This document shows, one piece after another, positions 1-7,042 of a stretch of DNA of 8,747 nucleotides. Below the pieces are notes generated by a model. The model had not been told where the DNA came from, ran no database searches, and worked only from the letters and a program-made list of their open reading frames with translations. Position 1 is the first letter of the stretch. Each line of letters begins with the position of its first letter. Position numbers and translations under genes: made by a program. The DNA is from Acidobacteriota bacterium (GTDB lineage Bacteria; Acidobacteriota; Terriglobia; Acidiferrales; UBA7541), in NCBI GenBank assembly GCA_003224515.1, contig QHZC01000647.1, forward strand, positions 1 through 8,747, given 5' to 3'.

Positions 1-293
1 AGTGGAACAAGGCTCAGCCGCCCGGAACGCCGCCGCTCGAAGAAACATTTGCCAGAGAGGAGTTTATCTCGGTGAAGTGCAACATACATTCCTGGATGCA
101 CAGCTACTTCGTGGTGCTGAAGACGTCGCACTACTCTGTGTCAAATGAGAACGGCGCATTCACGCTCGAGAATCTGCCTCCGGGGAAATACACCGTAACC
201 GCGTGGCACGAGGTCTATGGCAAACAAACCCAGGAAGTCACCATCTCGGGCGCCGAAACGCAAGCACTCAATTTTGTTTTCAAGGCGAACTGA
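1..293 (+). CDS. Exported carboxypeptidase-regulatory-like (cupredoxin-like) protein, 3' end only
   Basis: The frame is open from base 3 to the TGA at 291-293, giving 96 residues; the 5' end lies outside the window. The visible part begins with a Pro-rich stretch, then VKCNIHSWMHSYF, then the beta-sandwich pattern ENGAFTLENLPPGKYTV followed by AWHEVYG. Known for the family: the G-x-F-x-L-x-x-LPPGxY pattern is typical of CarboxypepD_reg-like domains. The Cys-x-x-His-x-Trp-Met element is seen in exported, plastocyanin-like acidobacterial proteins, where it could bind copper; that role is inferred. The ATG at 72 lies inside the domain and is not a credible start. The gene runs tail to tail into the broken VWFA-like gene, and its stop codon sits on that gene's break point. 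The C-terminus (NFVFKAN) looks natural for the family. Confidence 0.8.
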   Translation, partial: WNKAQPPGTPPLEETFAREEFISVKCNIHSWMHSYFVVLKTSHYSVSNENGAFTLENLPPGKYTVTAWHEVYGKQTQEVTISGAETQALNFVFKAN

Positions 294-605
294 GATCGGC
301 ACCTCTTCGCTCGAAAAGGTTACAATTTTCCGCTCTTTGCCATCTTCAAACACCCGAAAGTTCTCCTTCTCCAAGCCGGTGACGAGGCGATCGTTAGGAT
401 CGGTGACCGTCATGTTGACAAGTACCAGCGACACATCCATTTGGATCGGCTTGCTGGAGTTTTGCGTAGGCTCTCGGGAAGATCGGAACGGTGGTTCCGG
501 ACCGGTTGTTTGCGCGACCGCTGGGAACGGGAGCAGCGCGCAAACTGTCAGGGCTAACAAGCATGACCAGGAAACCATGCTCTTCATATTTATTCGCGGA
601 GGCAT
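288..605 (-). pseudogene. VWFA-related acidobacterial protein, N-terminal fragment
   Basis: About 106 residues are recognisable. A signal peptide (MKSMVSWSCLLALTVCALL, predicted cleavage after AVAQ-like residues) is followed by a polar linker. Next comes the domain MDVSLVLVNMTVTDPNDRLV, GLEKENFRVFEDGKERKIVT and FSSEEVPISV. This order is typical of the acidobacterial VWFA-related family (TIGR03436). In that family the VWA domain starts right after the VPxSV motif with a D-x-S-G-S-M metal site. Here the reading frame instead enters the antisense of the neighbouring gene at about base 288, so the whole VWA domain, including the MIDAS motif, is missing. The ATG at 587 (MKSMVSW) fits a signal peptide better than the ATG at 605. 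A deletion or rearrangement at the junction is the simplest explanation. Confidence 0.72.
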
Positions 606-697
606 CGGCTTTCAACATTAAAGACCGCCCCATGGCGCAAATATTCCCGAGAAGGCGCTTGCTGAACAAATAGATCGAATGATCGTCCACGCTTATT

Positions 698-1162
698 TCA
701 GGACACTGTTTTGGCTCCAGTCTGCTTGATTTCATCGACGATCTCATTGAGGACATCGGAAAACTCACGCGGACGCAAGGCAGGAGCTCCGAGGCACTCT
801 ATGCCAAACCTAAGGATGGGCACCCACCAACAACCGACTTCAACGGGCAGCGCGTAGAACAAAGTGGTCCGCGAGCCCGATACGGCGGTACCAAGCCAAT
901 CGGTGCTGCTTCCTTCGATTCGACGCATGGTAAGCACAATGTCGAATTGCTTCTGATTCAATAGTTCCTCAAGTCCTCGTTGTGACCTGGCAAAATGGCA
1001 CCGACACCCTTTGCTTTCTAAGTGTCCTCGAGACAGGGAGAACACCTGCGGACCATCACCCACAAGAAGAACCTCAACGGTGCCGTTCTCAGCCAAAATG
1101 TTATGTATCCCTGAAAGGTGCGCCGTCGGTGGAAGTCTGTTCGAGTTTCTGATTTTGAACAA
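698..1162 (-). CDS. Degenerate receiver-like (pseudo-receiver) protein
   Basis: The frame gives up to 154 residues. From about residue 27 it has the alternating strand/helix pattern of a CheY-like receiver: VEVLLVGDGPQ, then a helix, then FDIVLTMRRIEGSS. In a true receiver the position after FDIVL is the phosphoacceptor Asp; here it is Thr, and the acidic pair after strand 1 is reduced to GDG. The C-terminal half contains LFYALPVEVGCWW and CLGAPALRPREF followed by an amphipathic helix, a combination I associate with acidobacterial proteins of unknown role. The longest frame uses a TTG at 1162. A TTG at 1096 (just before AENGTVEVLL), with AGGGA upstream, fits the domain edge better. Phosphorylation-independent regulation is inference. 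Confidence 0.62.
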   Translation of the reverse strand: MFKIRNSNRLPPTAHLSGIHNILAENGTVEVLLVGDGPQVFSLSRGHLESKGCRCHFARSQRGLEELLNQKQFDIVLTMRRIEGSSTDWLGTAVSGSRTTLFYALPVEVGCWWVPILRFGIECLGAPALRPREFSDVLNEIVDEIKQTGAKTVS

Positions 1163-1416
1163 AATCCTGTTCGCCTCCCAACCGAGGCCACACTATTTTT
1201 GCCGTTCTCAAGTGAGGACAGAAGACTGCGTCAATTTATTCCCCTAAATTCTTTTAATTCCGCGCGCCTTATTTCATTTTGTGAATTTCGCTCAATGAGT
1301 CTCCAGCCACGGGAATATTTGGCAACAAGCAGTGGTTAGAAAGTTGAAGGCTGATTCGTGTATGGGTGCTAAGAGCCCAACAACGAGGTTCTGGGAACTA
1401 ATTACCAGAAAACACT

Positions 1417-1899
1417 GTGCTGACCCAATGCATCATGCGAAGCGCTGCGCCACGGAGTGTTGACGTAGTGCTTCTAGTCGAGGCGGTGATGGGAATGGCC
1501 CTGCTTGCCGGCGCCGTTCTGGCTCGGCGGCGGCACTATCGCGTGCATGCGCGGTGCCAGTCTGCGGTCGTGCTGCTGAATCTGGTGGTTATTGGATTTA
1601 GGATGGCGCCATCTTTCTATAGCCAATTAGCGCCGAAGATCCCGCAGTCGCTAGGGAAATCGTATTACGCCATCGCCGCAGGACACGCCGCGCTCGGAGT
1701 GGTCGCAGAACTGGCGGGCCTCTACGTCATCCTGGCGGCGGGCACCAACGTTCTTCCCAAACGCTTGCTTCTGAGGAATTATCGGGCCTGGATGCGCGCG
1801 ACGCTCATATTGTGGTGGGTGGTCCTTCTGCTTGGCGTGGCGACGTACGTCCGCTGGTACGTCCATCTATACGTTGTCAGACCATCGATTTTGCAGTGA
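1417..1899 (+). CDS. Four-helix DUF420-like membrane protein
   Basis: The product is 160 residues from GTG 1417, or 154 from ATG 1435; the choice is open. Four hydrophobic segments are visible at about residues 17-36, 46-64, 85-108 and 128-148. Conserved-looking histidines lie in the loop RRRHYRVHARCQ after helix 1 and in helix 3 (AIAAGHAALG). The length, the helix spacing, and the pattern of His/Arg after helix 1, a Tyr-Tyr-x-x-x-x-x-His helix and a closing Trp/Tyr-rich helix resemble DUF420 (YozB-like) proteins. The biochemical role of that family is not established. The TGA stop overlaps the probable GTG start of the following PilZ gene (GTGA at 1896-1899), so the two are probably translationally coupled. 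Confidence 0.6.
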   Translation: MLTQCIMRSAAPRSVDVVLLVEAVMGMALLAGAVLARRRHYRVHARCQSAVVLLNLVVIGFRMAPSFYSQLAPKIPQSLGKSYYAIAAGHAALGVVAELAGLYVILAAGTNVLPKRLLLRNYRAWMRATLILWWVVLLLGVATYVRWYVHLYVVRPSILQ

Positions 1900-2197
1900 G
1901 TCTGGTGAGCAACGCGACTGGCCGGTTAGAAAGGCGGACTGCGAGAACCATAGCAGTAGAGCTTTGCGGTGAACCGCGGCTTAATGAAAGGACCTTTACC
2001 GAAAACGTGAGTCCTCGCGGCGCGCGCGTTGTTACTGGGCGGGAATGGCAGCCCGGCGCTCGCGTGCTGCTAATCTGTCCCGAAGACAACGTCCGGTTGG
2101 AAGCGAGATCGTTTACTATCAGCGCTTGGCGAAGAATCGGTTTGCTGTCGGACTCGAACTGTCCGCGCGGGTTGAGCGATGGGCAAAGCCCCGCTAG
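1896..2197 (+). pseudogene. PilZ-domain protein with a -1 frameshift
   Basis: The start is GTG 1896 (overlapping the upstream TGA) or GTG 1905. The first frame reads RLERRTARTIAVELCG, then TENVSPRGARVVTGREW, QPGARVLLICPEDN and VRLEAR. From base 2108 the adjacent frame continues the same domain: IVYYQRLAKNRFAVGLEL, then SARVERWAKPR and TAG at 2195-2197. Adding one base near 2108 gives a 100-residue protein, normal for a stand-alone acidobacterial PilZ protein. The RxxxR-like RLERR motif and the NVSPRGA motif (canonical D/NxSxxG) are the expected c-di-GMP-binding elements. Unrepaired, translation runs on in the wrong frame to 2228. The lesion sits in GAGATCG and is not a homopolymer. Confidence 0.78.
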
Positions 2198-2281
2198 CCA
2201 TAAGGCCCATGCTGAAAAAATCTCTTGAGAGGCGATTCCCGGTCCGCCGCTCGCCAAGATAACGGCCTGACGTGGCACTTA

Positions 2282-2632
2282 TCAAGCCTGCGATGCTCGC
2301 GAAAGTTCCTCGTTGGTGCGGCTCATGTTACATTCCGGGCATCTCCACAGGCGATATCCCGTCTGCTCGGGCCGAACCTCAGCGAGATACATGAGTTGCT
2401 TATCATGCGGACAGCGGATGCGGGGCACAGTCTCGCCCTCGATCTCACCCTCCTGGGTGGTAATGAAGTACCCGCGCGGATGGTTGTAGCGGACAAAGCA
2501 GCCTGGCACGTCACAGACATAGGCAGCTGTCTGCCGAGACTTCTTGGCGATCCTCAGAAGAATCCTGGAAAGCCTCATCTGAGTGTGGTGTTCGTAGCAA
2601 AGCGGCTGAAGGTCCCTTCTCGTTTGTACCAC
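2282..2632 (-). CDS. Small Cys-rich zinc-ribbon-like protein
   Basis: The product is 116 residues and starts at GTG 2632. An in-frame TAG lies five codons upstream, so no earlier start is possible, and AGAGG sits at a usable distance. Candidate metal ligands come in three groups: Cys12/His15/His16, Cys40/Cys45 and Cys74/His76 with Cys98/Cys101 (RCPHD ... RCPEC). The last group looks like a zinc ribbon with two CxxC/CxxH-type knuckles. Other notable stretches are YNHPRGYFITTQEGEI and MYLAEV before RLWRCPEC. I recognise this as a recurrent acidobacterial protein type but know no function for it. It is convergent with the PilZ gene, 84 bp apart, with no clear terminator between them. Confidence 0.65.
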   Translation of the reverse strand: MVQTRRDLQPLCYEHHTQMRLSRILLRIAKKSRQTAAYVCDVPGCFVRYNHPRGYFITTQEGEIEGETVPRIRCPHDKQLMYLAEVRPEQTGYRLWRCPECNMSRTNEELSRASQA

Positions 2633-3380
2633 AGGCCGTGGCCTCTACGCCGATCCAGTGTCATCTAATAACTACGAAGGAAAGATACCGTCACTGAGGC
2701 GGGTGTCTTTGCTTTTCCGCAATGATGCGAATTGTGAAGAGGTGTATAAGCCGGGGCTAAATTATTCTGAGACGGCCTATCCAGCGGCGTCAGACCCGTT
2801 CCAGAGCGGTGCCATTCGCCTCATACCACCTCGACCCGCACTGGGCTGCCCGCTCTTGCCAGTCCACGGTCTCCTGTGAAGCGGCGCCATAAGCCCTTGC
2901 GGCCGAGTTCACGAAGAGTCGGCAGCGTTCTCTGGGCAAATCTGGACGAAAAAAGAATATTCTAGCTCGCCACCTCCAGTTGCGTAGACCAAACCTTTCG
3001 TTTCACCTCAACGTGTTGTTCGGCCGAGCTCATCCAATCGCAGAAAAAAGGCACTCGTATTTCGTACTCTGCAAATCCGAAAAACGTGAGTCGCCTAGCG
3101 AAATTCCTGATCTAAATTAGAACTGCCGCCGAGCGGTCGAGGTGGTTGTCGATTCCGCGCAAAGTTTGTTTTGGCAATCCGTGCCCGGATTTCGCCAGAC
3201 GGTAGGTTGCTCGGTTATGTTGCTCCGGGACGACGGTGTCCGGGAACGTTTGGGTGCGCACAATTGGACGGAACGACAATCACGCGATTAAGACGAAAGG
3301 CGAGCACCGGGAGAGCCGTCACAAATCTTCGGCGGATTAGACAAGCCAAATTGACGCCCGGTGCCTATCGAACCTATCAA

Positions 3381-3408
3381 TGAGCCAACAGAATTTTGAA
3401 TTGGCTCA
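3381..3408. repeat. Perfect 8+8 bp inverted repeat upstream of the porin
   Basis: TGAGCCAA at 3381-3388 and TTGGCTCA at 3401-3408 are exact reverse complements with a 12-bp AT-rich centre. It lies 151 bp upstream of the porin start in the AT-rich leader. An operator for a dimeric regulator is one possibility. A terminator is less likely because only a short T run (3416-3420) follows, after an 8-bp gap. Confidence 0.45.
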
Positions 3409-3418
3409 ATCGAAATTT

Positions 3419-3447
3419 TTGTTTGATTTACCCACTCAGATTTTAAA
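3419..3447 (+). promoter_or_regulatory. Weak candidate sigma-70-like promoter for the porin
   Basis: TTGTTT (3419-3424) and TTTAAA (3442-3447) are separated by 17 bp, immediately after the palindrome. Only 3/6 and 4/6 positions match the consensus, so this is a suggestion from position and AT content. Confidence 0.2.
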
Positions 3448-3545
3448 TCGTTGCCATCAACAATTTGAGTTGGTCTTTCTCTGAGCCGTCGCGTAAATTC
3501 TCCGCTGAAGCGACGATGCTTCGTAGCTGAAAGGCAAAAGCTTGA

Positions 3546-3551
3546 AAGGAG
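3546..3551 (+). promoter_or_regulatory. Ribosome binding site that fixes the porin TTG start
   Basis: AAGGAG lies 7 nt before the TTG at 3559. It selects this TTG, which opens a textbook signal peptide (MKKQWGGLLTF...), over the internal ATGs. Confidence 0.7.
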
Positions 3552-3558
3552 CATTACC

Positions 3559-4788
3559 TTGAAGAAGCAATGGGGTGGTCTTCTTACATTCATATTGATT
3601 GGGGTCCTAAGCACGGTGGGGCAGCGGGCATATGCGCAAGCTCCGTCGGGAGATTCTTCAGCGCAGACGGCGCCCGCACAGGCACCCGCGGCAGCACCCA
3701 CCGACCCACAACCGCTGCCCAATCCTTCAATGGCGGGACCGCTACAGACGGCGGTACCTCATACGTTTAGCGCGGGCCCGTTTGGGAAGGTAGCCATCAC
3801 AGGCATCCTGAGCGGCATGGGTATGGTGCAAAACAATTGGGTTCCCGGAGATAAGTCGACGCACTGGGACGTCAGCAATGCTCAGATCTTTGTCCAAAAG
3901 ACGAGCGGCTGGTTCCAGTTTTACCTGCAAGGCGGCGCTTACAACCTACCGGACTTAGGGGTGCCCTTCACTAAGACAACCGACACGTTACCCGATTTCT
4001 ACGGGCCCTTCCCGCAAGGCTATTTGAAGCTGGTCAAGGGCAATTTCAACGTGGAGGTCGGTGCGCTACCCACGCTGATTGGAGGCGAATACACATTTAG
4101 CTTCGAGAACATGAACATCGAGCGCGGCATCCTGTGGAATCAGGAGAACGCAGTCAACCGCGGCATACAAGTCAGCGACACCTTCAAGAAACTTAGCTTA
4201 TCCGTGAGCTGGAACGATGGTTTCTATTCCAACGTTTACAACTGGATATTGGGAACGGCATCCTATCCGTTCAATTCGTCCAATACACTGGCGTTCGTGG
4301 GCGGCGGGAATGCTGGGCGAACGACGTCCAGCAGCATCGCTACACCTTTTCTGCAAAACAACGGCTCGATCTATAACATCCTTTACACTTACAGCCACGA
4401 GAGTTGGGTGATCGAGCCGTACTATCAGTAGACGCACGTGCCAGCGAACACGAGCCTCGGAATCCTGAAGAGCGGGTCCACGAACGGCGGGGCCCTCCTG
4501 CTGACCTACAACTTCAAGCACGGAATATCGATGGCAGTCCGGCCCGAATATATCACCAGCAGCGGCAGCGCCACGGACCCATTAGCGCTCAACTTGCTAG
4601 GTTACGGCGTGGGCAGCAACGCCTTCGCATTTACTGTGACGCCGACCTACAAGAAAGATGGCTTTTTCCTGCGCGGCGACATCTCGGTTGTTGACGCTCG
4701 CAATGCCACGCCGGGTCTGGTCTTTGGTGCCGCCGGTTTGAATACCAAACAAGTGCGCGGCGTGGTTGAATCCGGGTTCATGTTCTAA
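3559..4788 (+). pseudogene. OmpL/Bbp2-like outer-membrane beta-barrel porin with in-frame TAG
   Basis: The gene has 410 codons including the internal and final stops. The TTG start has a strong Shine-Dalgarno. The signal peptide has a Lys-Lys n-region and a hydrophobic core ending AYA before QAPSG. A Pro/Ala/Gln-rich linker (to about residue 60) follows, then alternating amphipathic strands rich in Tyr, Trp, Asn and Gly, as in the OmpL/Bbp2-type porin family. Codon 291 (4429-4431) is TAG. The same frame continues without interruption from THVPANTSLGILKSG to SGFMF and TAA. The C-terminal Phe is the usual BAM-recognition signal of outer-membrane barrels. In context (EPYYQ, stop, THVP) the lost residue is probably Tyr, a one-base change. 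If unsuppressed, the product would lack its last strands and probably fail to insert. Confidence 0.8.
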
Positions 4789-4822
4789 AGATTCCTCGGA
4801 AGACTTTTTCAAAAGGAGGTTG

Positions 4823-4903
4823 ATGGAAGAGTGTTCTTCGTTTCTTAGATTGCTTAGTCTCAGTGCCCTATCATTCACTGCAATGCCGGGTGCTGTTTTA
4901 TGA
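4823..4903 (+). CDS. Possible 26-residue ORF with strong Shine-Dalgarno
   Basis: AAAAGGAGGT (4811-4820) lies directly before ATG 4823, with only 3 nt from AGGAGG. The peptide is MEECSSFLRLLSLSALSFTA plus MPGAVL, hydrophobic like a secretion signal. It ends at TGA 4901, and the same frame then stays open (AAPAASPHWNT...) to about 5216. It may be a leader peptide, the signal peptide of a broken exported protein, or a chance frame. Confidence 0.28.
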   Translation: MEECSSFLRLLSLSALSFTAMPGAVL

Positions 4904-4913
4904 GCAGCACCCG
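4887..4913 (+). other. Stem-loop, 9-bp perfect stem and 9-nt loop
   Basis: CGGGTGCTG (4887-4895) pairs with CAGCACCCG (4905-4913) around TTTTATGAG. It lies about 100 bp beyond the porin and overlaps the end of the tiny ORF. No T tract follows, so it is not a classical intrinsic terminator. An mRNA 3'-end stabiliser or an attenuator-like element are possible roles. Confidence 0.5.
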
Positions 4914-5099
4914 CAGCATCACCACACTGGAACACTCAAGTCTCCCGTTTTGCTGACCGGCCTCAAATTCATAAGTTTGGCATTAAGATCGATTCAGTCG
5001 CAGAATCGTTATTAAAGTCTCTTTCTCTTGAGGCCTTAAATCCGTGGCGGTACTTCTTTCCTATCGAGCATCACCGAAGCCATCGGCCGGGCTCTGTAT

Positions 5100-6189
5100 A
5101 TGGCCTTCGCAATGTTTTGGGAAATCCTATGGCCTCTGATCTTGGGCTTCGGGCTTTCCGCCGTCGTCCAGGCTGTCGTTTCGAAGGGTCAAATTGTTCG
5201 CTTACTCCCCGATGACCGAGCGAAGACGCTCTGGCGAGCTTGTGCTCTGGGCGCAGCGTCTTCGTCCTGTTCCTATGCAGCGGTTGCCATCACGCGCTCC
5301 AATTTTCGGGAAGGGCGCTGATTTCACGGCGTCCATGGCATTTGAGTTGGCGTCCACCAATATGGTCGCGGAGCTTGCAATCATTCTGATTGTGCTTATG
5401 GGTTGGCAGTTCGCTGCCGCCGAATTTGCTGGTGCGCCACTGATGGTGTTTATCCTCGCGTTTCTGTTCCGCACCTTTTTGTCCGCTCAACTTCTTCAAT
5501 CCGCCAAAGAGCAAGACAAGGGCATCAAAGGGGTGATAGAAGGTCATGCCGAAATGGACATGAGCGTGACCGGAGGACCGCTTCTGAAAAGAATCCTTTC
5601 CGAAAAGGGCCGCACGGCAATCAGCCATTACTTTGTAATGGATTGGGTCTCGATCTGGAAGGACATCGCCGGAGGACTGCTAATCACGGGCGCACTCGCG
5701 GCTTGGGTTCCGCAGATATTCTGGAGGGCCTTCTACCTCACGTCTCATCCACTATTTGCGAAATTCTGGGGACCGATTGTCGGCCCGCTGATTGCAATTG
5801 TTTCGTTTGTGTGCTCAGTCGGAAATGTCCCTTTGGCGGCCGTCCTGTGGAATGGCGGGAGCAGCTTTGGCGGAGTCATCGCGTTTCTGTATGCCGATCT
5901 GATCGTGCTTCCGATCCTCAACATTTATCGCAAATACTACGGCGGCAGAATGAGCACTTTTCTCCTGGCGACAATGTATGTATCGATGGGCCTTGCGGCC
6001 TTAGCGATTGAATTTATCTTTCAGGCGCTTCGTCTCGTGCCAACCGAGCGGCACGCCCAAATTGTTGAGACTTCGATACGGCGGAATTACACAACCTGGT
6101 TGAATATCATCTTTCTTGCTGTCGCCAGTTTGCTTATTGCTCGATTCCTAAGGACAGGCGGGCCAGAAATGCTAAAGGCGATGGAATAG
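5100..6189 (+). pseudogene. YraQ/DUF318-type permease with a +1 frameshift
   Basis: The first frame (ATG 5100) reads FWEILWPLILGFGLSAVVQA, VVSKGQIVRLLPDD, LGAASSSCSYAAVAITRS. From about 5302-5311 the next frame continues FGKGADFTASMAFELASTN, EGHAEMDMSV, SHYFVMDWVSIWKD, CSVGNVPLAAVLWNGG, YRKYYGG, and ends RFLRTGGPEML at 6189. The length (1090 nt) is one base over 363 codons. The extra base lies between A5301 and G5310, beside short T, G and A runs. The family (permease, DUF318/UPF0718) has about eight helices and two conserved Cys-Ser half motifs, both present (SCSYAAV, CSVGNVPLA); related members export arsenicals. The N-terminus is uncertain: FLSSITEAIGRALY precedes the ATG in frame and looks family-like, but no ATG, GTG or TTG covers it. 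The CDF-like gene follows 25 bp later. Confidence 0.82.
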
Positions 6190-6214
6190 GCCTAGCCCGA
6201 GCAACAGAGGTGTC

Positions 6215-6835
6215 ATGGCTGAATCCAGGCAAGCGCCGATTTACTCTCAGCCTGATCGGTGCGCAATAAAGTACGTTCAGTGGTTCACAATTGCGTGGAT
6301 GTCAGCGGAAGCAACGATTGCGCTGATTGCTGCTGTGCGCTCGCACAGTGTCACCCTCTTTGCTTTTGGGGCTGATAGCGCAATCGAGTTGCTATCAGCG
6401 GTGACAGTGCTGTGGAGGTTCAGCACCGTACGGGAACAGACGGAGGCAACAGCGTCGAAGATTACAGGTTGGCTGCTGATCGCGCTCGCTATGTACATCA
6501 CCGCTGATTCAACCTACACGTTGATCGCCGCTGTTTCGAAACCGCAGCCAAGTTATGTAGGCATCGCTCTGCTCGCCGCCGCTGGCCTAATTATGCCGTG
6601 GCTTGCGCACCGCAAGCGGCAACTCGCCGCCGTTGCAGAGAGCACTTCTTTGCGAGCTGATGCCGTGCAAAGCTCAATTTGCGGATATATGTCCTGGATC
6701 GCTCTCGCCGGCTTGCTTCTCAGCGCTTCCCTGCACATTTCATGGGCCGATCCCATTGCAGCGCTCGCGCTTCTGCCGATTGTGCTCAAGGAGGCTAAGC
6801 AATCGCTCAAAGGGCACGCCTGCTGCGAAGATTGA
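6215..6835 (+). CDS. CDF-like cation transporter (six-helix, short form)
   Basis: The product is 206 residues from ATG 6215, with AGAGG a few bases upstream and only 25 bp after the permease, so probably one operon. Hydrophobic segments lie at about residues 22-41, 46-64, 85-105, 113-130, 155-172 and 178-192. The family signatures are FGADSAIELLSA in helix 2 (Asp54, Glu58), SLRADAVQSSICGYMS in helix 5 (Asp149, Cys156) and WADP at 177-180 before the last helix. This matches cation-diffusion-facilitator-related 'cation transporter' proteins that lack the large cytoplasmic C-terminal domain. The tail HACCED carries a Cys pair that could bind a soft metal; this is inference. Its 3' end overlaps the convergent glutaredoxin-like gene by 29 bp. 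The metal specificity cannot be read from the sequence. Confidence 0.77.
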   Translation: MAESRQAPIYSQPDRCAIKYVQWFTIAWMSAEATIALIAAVRSHSVTLFAFGADSAIELLSAVTVLWRFSTVREQTEATASKITGWLLIALAMYITADSTYTLIAAVSKPQPSYVGIALLAAAGLIMPWLAHRKRQLAAVAESTSLRADAVQSSICGYMSWIALAGLLLSASLHISWADPIAALALLPIVLKEAKQSLKGHACCED

Positions 6836-7031
6836 GCAGATTTTCGAGCTTCGGGCGGTCAAAACCGATCACCACTTCACCATCTATCACGATAACCGGC
6901 GTCGTCATGTAGCCCAGCTTTTCACGTTTTCCGAATGCCGTCTCATCTGCTGCGATATTTCGTTTGGTGTATTCGACGTTGTTTTGTGAAAGACACTCTT
7001 TCACCTTGCCACAGAAAATTCAACCGGCCAT
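6807..7031 (-). CDS. Glutaredoxin/NrdH-like protein with TGA at the first CxxC position
   Basis: From the GTG at 7004 the frame reads MKECLSQNNVEYTKRNIA, then KLGYMTTPVIVIDGEVVIGF and DRPKLENLL. This is the lower half of a small glutaredoxin: helix 1, the second strand, the Thr-cis-Pro loop (TTPV) and the G-F-D/N-x-x-x-L tail. The codons before GTG 7004 encode IFCGK, which supplies the second Cys of CxxC. The codon where the first Cys belongs (7020-7022) is TGA, and ATG-Ala-Gly precedes it (7031). Usual family members have a strand (about 8-9 residues) before CxxC; here that stretch is either missing or encoded by VIERTMAG in the same open frame. Options: TGA read as selenocysteine (UIFC), a mutated Cys codon, or a gene whose 5' end was deleted up to the MerR stop codon. 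A product starting at GTG 7004 would have no active-site dithiol. Confidence 0.62.
6986..7004 (-). promoter_or_regulatory. SECIS-like hairpin downstream of the TGA
   Basis: On the minus-strand RNA, GUGAAAG (7004-6998) pairs perfectly with CUUUCAC (6992-6986) around the loop AGUGU. The loop begins 22 nt after the UGA and its second base is G. Known: bacterial SECIS elements lie just downstream of the UGA inside the coding sequence and carry a G among the first two loop bases. Function here is unproven. Confidence 0.3.
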
Positions 7032-7042
7032 CGTGCGCTCGA

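Larger units (their letters stand above)
2633..3558. other. About 0.9-kb stretch without a convincing gene
   Basis: All six frames were read. The open frames here (for example 2658-2879 and 3171-3383 on plus) lack recognisable domains, ribosome-binding sites and protein-like composition. The right third (3380-3545) becomes AT-rich and holds the palindrome and the porin leader. The rest may be degraded sequence or long regulatory DNA. No tRNA or repeat array was found. Confidence 0.5.

Noticed and set aside
2225..2668. Plus-strand frame of 147 codons
   Set aside because: It is antisense to the zinc-ribbon-like gene, whose Cys pairs and start signal are much more convincing.
3120..3165. tRNA-like stretch with a T-loop-like TGTCGATTCC
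   Set aside because: The T-loop consensus is broken and no acceptor or anticodon stem can be drawn around it.
3171..3383. Plus-strand frame of 70 codons
   Set aside because: No domain, no ribosome-binding site, and an Arg-rich composition typical of chance frames in GC-rich DNA.
4429..4431. Porin amber codon as pyrrolysine or programmed readthrough
   Set aside because: Porins are not known pyrrolysine proteins, no downstream recoding structure stands out, and other genes nearby carry random lesions.
4198..4521. Minus-strand frame inside the porin
   Set aside because: It is antisense to the porin and low in recognisable pattern; its length follows from porin codon bias.
5403..6011. Long plus-strand frame inside the permease
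   Set aside because: It is an out-of-frame shadow of the permease, rich in Arg and Ser, with no domain; the permease frame carries clear family motifs.
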